This document shows, one piece after another, positions 41,536 to 50,390 of a stretch of DNA of 64,000 nucleotides. Origin of the DNA: Nitrososphaerota archaeon (GTDB lineage Archaea; Thermoproteota; Nitrososphaeria; Nitrososphaerales; CADDZS01); contig DAHVAI010000406.1 of the NCBI GenBank assembly GCA_027314685.1, positions 1 to 64,000 of the forward strand, read 5' to 3'. The notes beneath the pieces were generated by a model that saw nothing but the letters and a program-made list of their open reading frames with translations, was not told the origin of the DNA and ran no database searches. Positions within the stretch are counted from its first letter, which is position 1. Each line of letters starts with the position of its first letter. The position numbers and the translations under genes were made by a program.

Positions 41536-42504
41536 ATGATAAGTGCAATTGAACTGCAAGATCAACTTGTTTCATCTAGAGAAGCTGGACAAGCGTCATG
41601 AGCATAGACACTACCAAGCTCAGAAACTTCAGGTTCGGCGTCATGACGCTTGAGGGTCAGGGTTCCGGCATCGTTATCGATCCGCGTGGTTATGTGGTCA
41701 CCAACAATCACGTAGTAGATGGTAGTCAGAGCGTCATAGTACACCTGGGAGACGGCAGTAGTTACGACGGCCGTGTTATCGGTAATGATCCAGCAACCGA
41801 TATTGCTTTGATTAAGGTCAGGAGTTTTAAGCTTTCTCACTTCGGCTAATCTTGGAGATTCTGACCATCTCAAAGTAGGGCAATTTACGCTCGCGATAGG
41901 TAACGCGCCGGGCCTTCCAGTAGGTTTGACCGCATCAGTGGGAGTAATTGGCGCACTCGCTCGTCCACTTCCGTGGGCTGAGTTCATATTTAAGGGTCTG
42001 ATCCAGACTGATGCCGCAATCAATCCTGGTAATTCAGGCGGACCACTTGCAGACATCAACGGCAATAGCATCGGCATAAACACTGCAATGGTCCCCAACG
42101 CCCAAGGTGTAGGATTCGCAATCCCCATCAACGCAGTAAAGAGGGTTGTCGACCAGTTATTTACCAGTGGGCGAGTCATAAGACCTTGGCTGGGCATCTC
42201 AGGAGTGAACTTTACAACGGAGGTTGCCAGACGCTACAACATACGTGAGCAGAGCGGTGTCTTGATTGTTGACCTGATCCGAGGCGGCCCGAGTTTCGAG
42301 AGCGGTCTAAGTTCAGGTGACGTGATTTTCCGCGTTGGCGACGAGGAAATCAAGCATATGAAAGGTCTGCTTCTTTCGCTGTCAAAGCTTGGGGTTGGAA
42401 GCATAGTGCAGATAGAATATAGCCGCTCCGGGATGAAAAAGGCAACCGCGTTGAGGTTTTTGGAGGTTCCACCAAAGCTTCAAAGCTGCCAAACACAGAT
42501 TTGA
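41536..42504 (+). pseudogene. HtrA/DegP-like serine protease with two frameshifts
   Basis: Three reading frames together spell one protease. 41536-41598 encodes MISAIELQDQLVSSREAGQ. 41598-41849 encodes SIDTTKLRNFRFGVMTLEGQ, GSGIVIDPRGYVVTNNHVVDG (His) and DPATDIALIKV (Asp). From ~41830 the third frame gives TSANLGDSDHLKVGQFTLAI, NPGNSGGPLADI (Ser) and a C-terminal PDZ domain (GVLIVDLIRGGPSFESGLSSGD). All three catalytic residues survive, but frameshifts near 41594 and 41832 break the protein. No signal peptide is seen. Confidence 0.85.
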
Positions 42505-42569
42505 CGGGTGTCTTGGGTCTTCTCTTCCATCAAGTTTAATTCGCCCGGTTCCAGTATGTTTTGCACGAG

Positions 42570-43043
42570 ATGTCATTAATAGGTCAACTCCCGCTCGCCG
42601 CGGTGAGGTTACAAACAAAAGACGTAGAAGCCAGCAAGCACTTTTACAAGGACATTATTGGGATAAAATCAATCGAAGAGAACGAGGAAAAGTCAAAGAG
42701 CAAAAGTGCTCACTTTGACCTTGGCAACATCAGATTAACGCTCACACAAGCATCAACATCTAAAGAGATCGAAGTGCCTCCTAGCCAGTTAGTATTTGTG
42801 GTCGAAAACTCGATAGAAGCGGTTCATTCAGACCTTGGGAAACGCGGCGTAAAGTTCAAGGCAAAGAAGATCTCCGAAGATACCACTGGAAAGAGTATCT
42901 CCTTTTCCGATCCTGACGGAAATGCAATCATCCTCTGGCAGCCACCAAAGAGAGACACCAAGAACTACAAGTCTGTAGAGCCAGTAGTCAGACACTACGA
43001 GCTCGTGGCAAGAGCACTTGCCGACTTGCGCGCCGAAGACTAA
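42570..43043 (+). CDS. VOC superfamily (glyoxalase/dioxygenase-like) protein
   Basis: 157 residues from the ATG at 42570 (a TTG three codons earlier is possible). AAVRLQTKDVEASKHFYKDIIGIKSI begins the module and GKSISFSDPDGNAIILWQPP ends it. Metal-ligand positions include His in SAHFDLGNIRLTL. Substrate unknown. An extra C-terminal ~25 residues (VRHYELVARALADLRAED) lie beyond the module. Confidence 0.82.
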   Translation: MSLIGQLPLAAVRLQTKDVEASKHFYKDIIGIKSIEENEEKSKSKSAHFDLGNIRLTLTQASTSKEIEVPPSQLVFVVENSIEAVHSDLGKRGVKFKAKKISEDTTGKSISFSDPDGNAIILWQPPKRDTKNYKSVEPVVRHYELVARALADLRAED

Positions 43044-43136
43044 CACTAGAAATATTCTCAGGACGCACTGAAGTTCTATTTGCCTATGAAGAAGATCTGA
43101 TACTACTGGGCCTACCGTCTAATTTCCAAAGGCTCT

Positions 43137-44233
43137 TCATAAACGAAAAAACAAATGATGAAAATAGAAGAACAAAACTACCCAAATAATGAAGGCCGAT
43201 GATACTCCAATCAATGCGATTAATATCCCGCAAACCGCAATTGCAGTCCGCCTATGAAACTCAATAGTCCCTCTATTGCAAAGTACCTCCCCCTAATTTC
43301 AACGGGGACAAGATTTTGCGCTGAGGTCAGCCAGACGTTGTTGCCAAACCCCAACCCTAATCCAATTCCAAGTGCTGCAATTAGTGCAATCCGCGTCTGA
43401 GGGAATATCCCAGCAACGCAAGCAAGACACCACCAGCGGCTCCCCACGAAAAAATGTTGATTTTTCCTGAATATTCTAGAGTACTTGGCATCCGACCGGC
43501 AATAAAGGACCCAATCGTTGTTCCCGCTGTGAATACCGCCGTAATTGCCCCAAAGATAAAAGCCCCAGCCTTCAATGTTGAGGTCACATAAATCACAAGA
43601 AAGTACATCGGGATCCCAAACACGAAATTGAAGATAAGCGCCGACTGTGAAAGTTCCAGCAGACCAGGTTGAGTTAAGAGCCAGCTGAACCCTTTTCTTA
43701 TCTCCCTGACCATATTGCGTTTTTGCCGTTCCCCTTGTGGTTGTACAGTTGCACTTTCAATCACTCCTCGAAATCAGTATACTAGGAAAGCGGAGAACAA
43801 CGCGGCTAGTCCGTAACCCACTCTACTATACCCAATCGTCAAAGCGACGCCGACCAGAACTACAAAGGATCCTCCAATGGCCCCTGAGACTGAAATTACT
43901 GTAAGGAAAGTGAGCAATAGTAAGTATGCGACGCTTAAAGCATTTGATAGAAGAATGAGCATTCTCCGATTTGCCCGGTCGATTCAAACTCCAGCCGGAA
44001 GAGTGGCCGGAACTGTTGAAGCTGTGTTGGCTATGCCAACAATTGCAATGTTTATCGTAACCTGTGCAGTTGGGTGGACAGAAGAGTCGATCAACCAGAG
44101 CAAACCAAGATTTGCAATTTGGAATGCCGAGCGTGACGTGAGATACTTCCGAAATAGTCGAGGAAACTACGATTATCGAAGATTCCCCGATTTGAAATTG
44201 GGTTCACGTATAGACACAGCCGTAGAATTCTAA
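43137..44233 (-). pseudogene. Decayed MFS permease
   Basis: Reading the minus strand from ~44200: FRKYLTSRSAFQIANLGLLW, then VPATLPAGV-stop-IDRANRRMLILLSNAL, GAIGGSFVVLVGVAL ending at a stop (43774), then GFSWLLTQPGLLELSQSALI with FVFGIPMYFLVIYV (frame 43381-43764), and in a third frame ACVAGIFPQTRIALIAALGIGLGLGF with PVEIRGRYFAIEGL and a final hydrophobic helix to 43137. Together these cover an MFS exporter, broken by an in-frame TGA, a stop and at least one frameshift. It is not functional. Confidence 0.8.
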
Positions 44234-44306
44234 CGCAGCGTTCATTTCGTTTCTAGTTTCCTGCCGTCTGCAAGGAAAATATCTGTTTGTTTAGCTTAGA
44301 GCGCTG

Positions 44307-45404
44307 CTAGTCTTCTCGCCACTTGAAGAATCTCACAGCTAGCACGAACACTATCGCTGAGATAACGGAAAGCACTGCTACATCGAGTAAGGCAGCTGAG
44401 AAGTTGCCATATATCATGACGTTGTTTAGGCCCGCTATCAGATAGTATAGTGGAAGAACGTGCGCGAATGTCTGCAGATATCCAGGCATCAAACTGATTG
44501 GAAAGAATGTCCCAGAGAGAAACATCATAGGAAAAGTTATGATGTTTCCTACTACGCCAGCAGATTCAACACTCTTTGTGACCGTACCAACAAGCATTCC
44601 TAACGCTACGAAGAACAGAGGTCCTAAGATCAAGAACGGAACTATCCATGCGTTGATCGCGACGTGGCCGCCAAAAGCATAAGTTCCGAACACCGTCATG
44701 AGAAGGAACGAGATGATCGACAGGATAACATACCATATCACCTTGGATGCAAGCCACTCTCCCTTTGTGAGCGGCGTTAGCGACAGCTGTTTGAAGAACT
44801 TTGACTTCTTGTACTCTGATGAAATGTTGACCATCGAGAACATCGGACTTGTGAGTATAGAGAAGCCGATTAATCCTGGTATCAAAAAGTCGATGTAAGA
44901 GTAATTGTTCGAAACTGTGTTTCGGGTCTCTAATCCCAAGATAGCTGTACCGTGCGCCCGTTGCAGGTTGAACGCGTTAACCAGCGCACCAACCACTTGC
45001 TGCACCACCTGACCAGAAGTATCTGACGGATTGCTGTAGACAGTTATGTTGACCTGCTTTCCCGCTATAAAGTCTGAGGAAAAGTTCTGTGGGATTAACA
45101 GCCCTATAGCTCCCGAATGGTCCTTGAGATACTGTTGGAGGTTTTGTGTCTGTGGAATTAGTACCACTCTGGTTACGTTTGTGTCGTTCATGGTTTGCAG
45201 GAATGGTGTGCTTATAAAACCACCAGGATCCTGGTTCTGTGCATAAACATTGATCGGGCCGCTGCTACCTCCAGAGAAAATCGCACCGAATATGGCAATC
45301 AAAATAATAGGAAAAATCAGAGCGAAGAAAAAACCGGTCCTGTTTCTGAGGTACTCTCTCCTAAAGACTGAAAGATCTGCAAGGATTCTCTTTACGCTGA
45401 CCAA
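44307..45404 (-). CDS. ABC-2 type transporter permease
   Basis: 365 residues. One N-terminal helix (~24-44), a large external domain (~45-165, with FLQTMNDTNVTRVVLIPQT), then five helices from ~172 on, with EYKKSKFFKQLSLTPLTKGEWLASKV in the coupling region: the ABC2_membrane_3 layout of DrrB-like exporters. Start and ATPase stop are 7 bp apart; the ATPase gene precedes it in one operon. Likely exports a lipid, drug or polyketide-like molecule. Confidence 0.9.
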   Translation of the reverse strand: MVSVKRILADLSVFRREYLRNRTGFFFALIFPIILIAIFGAIFSGGSSGPINVYAQNQDPGGFISTPFLQTMNDTNVTRVVLIPQTQNLQQYLKDHSGAIGLLIPQNFSSDFIAGKQVNITVYSNPSDTSGQVVQQVVGALVNAFNLQRAHGTAILGLETRNTVSNNYSYIDFLIPGLIGFSILTSPMFSMVNISSEYKKSKFFKQLSLTPLTKGEWLASKVIWYVILSIISFLLMTVFGTYAFGGHVAINAWIVPFLILGPLFFVALGMLVGTVTKSVESAGVVGNIITFPMMFLSGTFFPISLMPGYLQTFAHVLPLYYLIAGLNNVMIYGNFSAALLDVAVLSVISAIVFVLAVRFFKWRED

Positions 45405-45411
45405 ATTCTCA

Positions 45412-46155
45412 TCATTCTTCCATTTTTGCGCCTACTAGTTTCACAAAAATATCCTCTAGACTATCGCTCACGGCAACCATGCGCTTTGGTGAACCATACG
45501 TGTTGATCAGCTCTTCAGGACTGCCCGCGGCGATTATCTTCCCCTTTGTCATTATGGCAACCCTGTCAGCCAAGAGTTCCGCTTCCTCGAGGTAATGCGT
45601 TGTAAGAAGAATGGTTCTTCCCTGCTTTTTGAGAGACCGTATGACATCCCACATTGCGCGTCTTGCTTGTGGATCAAGTCCTGTTGTAGGCTCGTCCAGA
45701 AAGAGTAACTGTGGATCATTCACTAATGCGAGTGCGAGGCCCATTTTTTGCTTTTGTCCGCCCGAGAGATTTTCAAAAATCACGTGTTTTGAATCGGTCA
45801 GGATAACCTCTGAAAGAATCTTCTCCGGATCTGTTATGACATTGAATAGGCTCGTGTAGTACCTTATAGCCTCTATCGGCGTTGATTTATCAAAGAACCT
45901 GAATCCCTGTGGGATGACTCCGATTCTCTTGTGGAGTTGGTATCCGTCTTTCCAAGGGTCCATATCCATTATTTTCACCATGCCGGCGTCTAGCTTCCTA
46001 AGGCCTTCGAGTATCTCCACAGTTGTCGTTTTTCCCGCGCCGTTTGGGCCAAGCAACGAGAATATTTCTCCTTGCTCAACCTGAAACGATATGCCATCAA
46101 CAGCACATAGGTTTCCGTATGACTTGTGGAGATCACTGACTTCTATTGCTGGCAT
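45412..46155 (-). CDS. ABC transporter ATP-binding protein (DrrA-like)
   Basis: 247 residues: Walker A GPNGAGKTTT, Q-loop GVIPQGFRFF, signature NLSGGQKQKMGLALALVNDPQLLFLDEPTTGLDP with Walker B and D-loop, and switch LLTTHYLEEAELLADRVAI. The length and motif wording match the multidrug/polyketide exporter ATPases. It is followed 7 bp later by its permease. No regulator is adjacent. Confidence 0.92.
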   Translation of the reverse strand: MPAIEVSDLHKSYGNLCAVDGISFQVEQGEIFSLLGPNGAGKTTTVEILEGLRKLDAGMVKIMDMDPWKDGYQLHKRIGVIPQGFRFFDKSTPIEAIRYYTSLFNVITDPEKILSEVILTDSKHVIFENLSGGQKQKMGLALALVNDPQLLFLDEPTTGLDPQARRAMWDVIRSLKKQGRTILLTTHYLEEAELLADRVAIMTKGKIIAAGSPEELINTYGSPKRMVAVSDSLEDIFVKLVGAKMEE

Positions 46156-46296
46156 AATCCTAGGCCAGATTTCTCAATATGTTGTTATCAAGGTTTCCTC
46201 GTTTTGTTAGAAAGGTTTTTCTCTGAACTATGGAGGCAGCGCTGAGCGCAGCAAGGGATAAAAAAGGAGAATGGAATTTTCGATTCCGTGATTTCC

Positions 46297-46580
46297 ATGG
46301 TGAAATCAAAGAAAAAGAAGGTCGTTAGAAAAAGATCTACCCTGTAAAAGCAATACCCTCGGGGTTTAGGACGTTATCGTAGTATTTGACCGTGAGCGAT
46401 GGAAAGAATGCAATTGAATTTTACAAGAAGGCTTTCGGCGGAAGGGAACTTACTAGAAGTCTCACGCTTACGGCAAGATAATGAATTTGCATATAAAAGG
46501 CTGTAATGGCTATGTTCAGTGCTAGAGAGCATCCGTAAGCACAGACGTCCAGCCAGGCGGTATCGGTTGAAAGCATTTTA
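46297..46580 (+). pseudogene. Decayed PhnB-like VOC protein
   Basis: Three frames carry pieces of a PhnB-type VOC protein: KAIPSGFRTLS-stop-YLTV, then SDGKNAIEFYKKAFGGRELTRSL, a shift to KIMNLHIKGCNGYVQ, and SVSTDVQPGGIG. The family end is missing. At least two stops and two frameshifts; clearly a remnant. It lies directly upstream of the DUF72 gene. Confidence 0.7.
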
Positions 46581-46605
46581 GGCAGAACTTTGCTTCTAGA
46601 ATCAT

Positions 46606-47430
46606 TTGAGCGTTGATTCGAAAGTACGCGTAGGATGCAGTGGCTGGTCGTACGAAGACTGGGTAGGTCCCTTCTATCCGAAGGAGACCAAGCCAAAGGA
46701 GTTTCTGAAACTTTACTCGTCGGTCTTCAACGCAGTAGAGATCGACTCTTCGTTTTACCGGATACCAAACCAATTCATGGTCTCGCAGTGGAAGAAAAAC
46801 ACGCCCGAAGATTTTGTTTTCTGCCCAAAGTTTCCGAAAAGGTTAACTCATGACCTGAAGCTTCAGAACGTGTCAAGCGCGCTTTCCTTTTTCTACAAGA
46901 CTCTCGCCGGACTGGGAGACAAGCTTGGCCCGCTTGTTGTGCAACTTCCACCCTCGTTCAAGTACGAAAAAGGAATGCCTAGCCTCACCAATTTCGTATC
47001 CGAGCTAAAGAGCGGGTTTAGGCATGCGATTGAGTTTAGGCATGATTCTTGGTTTAGACAGGACGTTTACAAGTTGCTGGAAAGCAAAAATTTATCCTTC
47101 TGCTGGTCAATTACTCAGTACGTCACAACGCCCCACATGGTCACTTCCGATTTCATTTACACACGAATGGTAGGCGAGAGAGACATCACGAAATTCAATG
47201 AGATACAGAAGGATAGGTCCAAGCAGATGAACGAAATTTCCAGTTCCTTGAAGGAAGTCGTGGGTTCTGTAGATGACGCCTTCGTTTTCTTCAATAACCA
47301 CTTTGCTGGTTTTGGCCCAGAGTCAGTGAACGAGTTTCGCAGACTACTTGGGCTAATGGAGATGGATTTCGGCAAGATGAGTTCAGGTGGTCAGCAAACT
47401 ACATTGCAAAAGAGTCTAGCGGATTTCTAG
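46606..47430 (+). CDS. DUF72 family protein (YecE-like TIM barrel)
   Basis: 274 residues from a TTG start. VRVGCSGWSYEDWVGPFYP is the family N-terminal signature, then VFNAVEIDSSFYRIP, FCPKFPKRLTHD, GPLVVQLPPSFKYE, HAIEFRHDSWF and VFFNNHFAGFGPESVNEFR. The family has a TIM-barrel fold similar to endonuclease IV but no proven activity. It is only 4 bp from the DNA polymerase IV gene, a pairing that suggests DNA-damage tolerance. Confidence 0.92.
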   Translation: MSVDSKVRVGCSGWSYEDWVGPFYPKETKPKEFLKLYSSVFNAVEIDSSFYRIPNQFMVSQWKKNTPEDFVFCPKFPKRLTHDLKLQNVSSALSFFYKTLAGLGDKLGPLVVQLPPSFKYEKGMPSLTNFVSELKSGFRHAIEFRHDSWFRQDVYKLLESKNLSFCWSITQYVTTPHMVTSDFIYTRMVGERDITKFNEIQKDRSKQMNEISSSLKEVVGSVDDAFVFFNNHFAGFGPESVNEFRRLLGLMEMDFGKMSSGGQQTTLQKSLADF

Positions 47431-47434
47431 TGCC

Positions 47435-48517
47435 ATGACAGAGAAACCCCGAATTGTATTTCACGTAGATCTTGATTCATTTTATCCTTCAATTGAGATC
47501 AGAGAACATCCTAGCATCTTGGGAAAGCCAGTAATCATTGGGGCAGATCCGAAGGGAGGAAGAGGTCGCGGTGTCGTAGTCTCCAGCTCGTATGAAGCTA
47601 GACAACTTGGCATACATGCTGGACAACCGATATCCAGAGCGTACAATATGGCACCTGATTCTGTGTACCTGCGGCCCAATTTTCAGTTGTACAACAAGGT
47701 CTCGCGGGGCATCATGAATCTACTTCGCGAGTATGCGGACAGTTTTGAACAGGTGAGTATTGACGAAGCTTTTTTGGATGTAAGCAAGAGAGTCTCAGAT
47801 TTCGAAGCAGCTAGGTCTCTTGCATTGGAGATAAAGCAGGCCGTTGAGGCAAAGGAAGGTTTGACTTGCTCGATTGGAGTTGCTCCAAACAAATCCTCGG
47901 CAAAAATCGCTTCTGACTTTCAGAAACCTGACGGTCTCACCGTTGTGCCTCCCGAGAAATTGAAGAGCTTCCTGGAAGTGTTACCTGCATCTGCAATTAC
48001 AGGCATCGGGAAGAAGACTGAAGAATACCTCGAATTAATCGGCGTGAAAACAATAGGCGACCTCCAGAAACTTGATGGAAAGGATCTTGTGAAGCGTTTC
48101 GGAAAGACAGGAGTGTGGTTGTGGGGCGTGGCAAATGGTCTTGAGCGGATCGAGGTAAAAGAAAAACCAATGCGCTCTTTGAGTGTGGAGCATACCTTCG
48201 AAAAAGACGTCTCAGACAAGCAAACAGTTTACGAAAAATTGGACGATCTTATTGAAAAATTGCACAAACGAGTTCTTTCCACCGATGTGACGTTCAAGGT
48301 TGTCGGAGTAAAAATCAGGTTCACCAACTTTCAGACTTATTCTCGGGAAAACACGCTAGCTGCAGCGACAAATAGTAAAGACGCTATTTCCAGAGAAGCT
48401 CGAAGCCTTTTGCGGGCATTTGATTCGAACCCAAAAAAAGTTCGCCTGATTGGTTTGTCAGTGTCGCAGTTTAGCCCCAACGAGAACAAATTAGAGTTGG
48501 AAAGATGGCTGAACTAG
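47435..48517 (+). CDS. dbh: DNA polymerase IV (Y-family translesion polymerase)
   Basis: 360 residues. Palm carboxylates in VFHVDLDSFYPSIEIRE and QVSIDEAFLDVS; KPVIIGADPKGGRGRGVVVSSSYEAR in the fingers; helix-hairpin-helix thumb (ITGIGKKTEEYLELIGVKTIGDLQKLDG); and the little-finger domain with MRSLSVEHTFEKDV. It copies past lesions with low fidelity. It is intact and follows the DUF72 gene after four bases, so the two are co-transcribed. Confidence 0.95.
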   Translation: MTEKPRIVFHVDLDSFYPSIEIREHPSILGKPVIIGADPKGGRGRGVVVSSSYEARQLGIHAGQPISRAYNMAPDSVYLRPNFQLYNKVSRGIMNLLREYADSFEQVSIDEAFLDVSKRVSDFEAARSLALEIKQAVEAKEGLTCSIGVAPNKSSAKIASDFQKPDGLTVVPPEKLKSFLEVLPASAITGIGKKTEEYLELIGVKTIGDLQKLDGKDLVKRFGKTGVWLWGVANGLERIEVKEKPMRSLSVEHTFEKDVSDKQTVYEKLDDLIEKLHKRVLSTDVTFKVVGVKIRFTNFQTYSRENTLAAATNSKDAISREARSLLRAFDSNPKKVRLIGLSVSQFSPNENKLELERWLN

Positions 48518-48538
48518 CCATATGATGCCGCCTAGACT

Positions 48539-48643
48539 CTAAGCGTACTCTTGGCAGTGAGGGTAGCCCAAGCATGGTTCATTAGACAGCTTCGCGCCGC
48601 ACACTCGACATTCTTCAGTCTCTTCAATCTTAGCTTCTGGCAT
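48539..48643 (-). CDS. 34-residue zinc-finger microprotein
   Basis: ATG at 48643 to the stop at 48539. After an acidic leader (MPEAKIEETEE) it has CRVCGAKLSNEPCLGYPHC, a plausible four-ligand zinc site, and a short tail. The organism encodes several zinc microproteins (another at 61694). A perfect 21-bp palindrome lies 5 bp upstream of the start and would be a strong operator. Both support a real gene. Confidence 0.5.
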   Translation of the reverse strand: MPEAKIEETEECRVCGAKLSNEPCLGYPHCQEYA

Positions 48644-48647
48644 AATT

Positions 48648-48668
48648 ATGCCCTAGATTCTAGGGCAT
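48648..48668. promoter_or_regulatory. 21-bp perfect palindrome upstream of the zinc microprotein
   Basis: ATGCCCTAGA-T-TCTAGGGCAT, two perfect 10-bp arms around one base, ends 5 bp before the start codon of the microprotein on the minus strand. Fits an operator for a dimeric repressor, or a 5' UTR hairpin. Confidence 0.5.
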
Positions 48669-48734
48669 GGCTTGCACTTGCATATATGCGTTAGTAATCA
48701 TTGATTAGGCGCCTAGGGTAGCAATTGTCATATC

Positions 48735-49303
48735 CATGTTCACATGTCTGGACCGTTTGTCGCTGCGTTCTTAATCCCGCTAAAGTAGTCAAGTGGAAAA
48801 TTATCAGCTGTGTGGTTTTGAAGATAGTATCCCCAACTTACACCCTTCTGACTGAGGTCGCATATTGCATATTCTTCAGCCCAATATCACTCTATCGCAG
48901 CTGTGACGGGCTGTAGTACGTCATAGACTGGCTTCCGCTGTTTGATGCAAAGCGGTCCATCTTCCCGTTGTTCCAGTCTTTTACGTAGACTGACTCGTCC
49001 GGATTATTCGTCCAGTAAGTGCCGTTAGGAACTTGATGCGGTTCCGTGCCACATTCTGGAATACGTTCATTACATCATCGGGCGGTTGAATTGATGCGAT
49101 TAAGGAGTTGGGTTGGGTTCGTTCATTGTAGGGTACAACCCGAAGATGTTATCGAAACTGTGGTTCTCCATCACGATCACTACGTTGTGTTTGATTGGTG
49201 TCGTCGTCTGGACGGAAGAGGTGAATGACTGTGGGCCTGCAAGGAGTTGAGTCGCGAATAGCAGTAGCGTGAGTAATGGAGTGAGTTTCTTCATCTTGAG
49301 CAT
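48735..49303 (-). pseudogene. Decayed secreted phospholipase C-type phosphoesterase
   Basis: The minus strand begins with a signal peptide (KKLTPLLTLLLFATQLLAG), then IKHNVVIVMENHSFDNIFGLYP, the N-terminal motif of PF04185 phosphoesterases. After a stop at 49100 other frames carry GTYWTNNPDESVYVKDWNNG, DRFASNSGSQSMTYYSPSQL, and later GVSWGYYLQNHTADNFPLDYFSG. The order is right, but most of the catalytic domain is deleted and several stops and shifts are present. Confidence 0.8.
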
Positions 49304-49389
49304 GAGATGAATAAGATTAGTGTGCTCTCGTGTTTACGAAAGCATAGCGACGAATAATTCAAAATCTCGGTAAAGTCCAGAATACTTAG

Positions 49390-49408
49390 GTAAGTGCATT
49401 TTACTTAC
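49390..49408. promoter_or_regulatory. Inverted repeat upstream of the DoxX gene
   Basis: GTAAGT at 49390-49395 and ACTTAC at 49403-49408 form a 6-bp inverted repeat with a 7-nt spacer, about 20 bp before the ATG at 49428. The half-sites recall targets of HxlR/YodB-type regulators, one of which is encoded at 41.1 kb. Confidence 0.35.
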
Positions 49409-49427
49409 TGGGTAGCCATTTACTACC

Positions 49428-49889
49428 ATGTTTAAATTTGATGGGTTTCTATGGCTGTTTCTGATCAAATTGATAGCAATTTACGATATCTTGGTTCCAT
49501 ACACCGGTTATCTCGACTTGGTTTTGAGATTATGGGTCGGAGCAAATCTCATCATTCACGCTAGACCAAAGCTTGGAGCAGGTGCTGCCGGCGCCGCAGG
49601 ATTTGCGAAAACTCTGGGCGCACCTAGAGGTGCAGCTAAAGTTGTCACGTACTTGGAACTACTTGGAGGTATCTTTCTGGTAGTTGGATTGATAGTTCCA
49701 GTGGTTGCTATTCTATTCATTATACAGTTTGTTGTAATTTCGATCGCGAAGAGAGTGAAGATGCATGCAAGATACATAGATCCAGGAAAACTGTCGTATG
49801 AAATTGATGTCCTTTACTTGATTTTGTCGACAGTGATACTGGTGCTGGGGCCAGGTCTTCTATCACTGGACGCTTTGATTGGCATCTAG
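49428..49889 (+). CDS. DoxX-family membrane protein
   Basis: 153 residues, four predicted helices. LVLRLWVGANLIIHARPKL, then GAPRGAAKVVTYLELLGGIFLVVGLIVPVVAILFIIQFVVISIAKR match DoxX, a small quinone-type or terminal oxidase-associated membrane family. Alone here, so the partner is unknown. It might be under a redox-responsive HxlR regulator, judging from the inverted repeat before it. Confidence 0.8.
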   Translation: MFKFDGFLWLFLIKLIAIYDILVPYTGYLDLVLRLWVGANLIIHARPKLGAGAAGAAGFAKTLGAPRGAAKVVTYLELLGGIFLVVGLIVPVVAILFIIQFVVISIAKRVKMHARYIDPGKLSYEIDVLYLILSTVILVLGPGLLSLDALIGI

Positions 49890-49931
49890 AAAACTCTATT
49901 TTCTGAGTGCCATTCATTTTTCTAGATTGAC

Positions 49932-50354
49932 TTGGAAAAAAACATAACAATGATCATTGCAGGAGGCATTCTAGCCGTATTTGGCGGCATTCTCATACTC
50001 CAGAGTGGAGTTGGAACTAGAAGTTTCTTGCTAACTGTGGTCTCAATCTCTGAGCAAAGATTTGGCGGCAGCTTTCCAGGAGTGGCGAAACCCTTGATTA
50101 ATCTAGTAATAATTACCCTTAGTTCATTGATATCTGTAGGAGGACTGCTTGCTATTTTGGGCGGAGCTCTAGTGCTCCTGAACCATAGGTTCTCAGGGAA
50201 GATACTCATAGCTTTGGGAGGCGGTATGGGCTTTATTGGAATAGCGATCTCCTTGGCGTATGATGTATTCACAGAAGGACTTTCGGCGATTGTATTGCAT
50301 GTACCATATTGGATAGGCGTGTTGATTGCCAGTATCGGTAGATCACTTTCATGA
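49932..50354 (+). CDS. Membrane protein of unknown function
   Basis: 140 residues from a TTG start with four hydrophobic helices (~6-25, 58-82, 90-110, 117-135) and an external loop around 27-55. No family recognised. It follows DoxX after 42 bp in the same direction and may be co-transcribed. Confidence 0.6.
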   Translation: MEKNITMIIAGGILAVFGGILILQSGVGTRSFLLTVVSISEQRFGGSFPGVAKPLINLVIITLSSLISVGGLLAILGGALVLLNHRFSGKILIALGGGMGFIGIAISLAYDVFTEGLSAIVLHVPYWIGVLIASIGRSLS

Positions 50355-50390
50355 TCCTCTGTTACTTTCCTTAGACAAATGTGATGAAGC

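Noticed and set aside
41562..42197. 211-residue minus-strand frame opposite the HtrA pseudogene
   Set aside because: A long mirror frame with a low-complexity amino-acid mixture; the plus strand spells catalytic protease motifs.
43877..44233. 118-residue plus-strand frame
   Set aside because: It is the antisense of the decayed MFS permease; the minus strand carries the recognisable transporter motifs.
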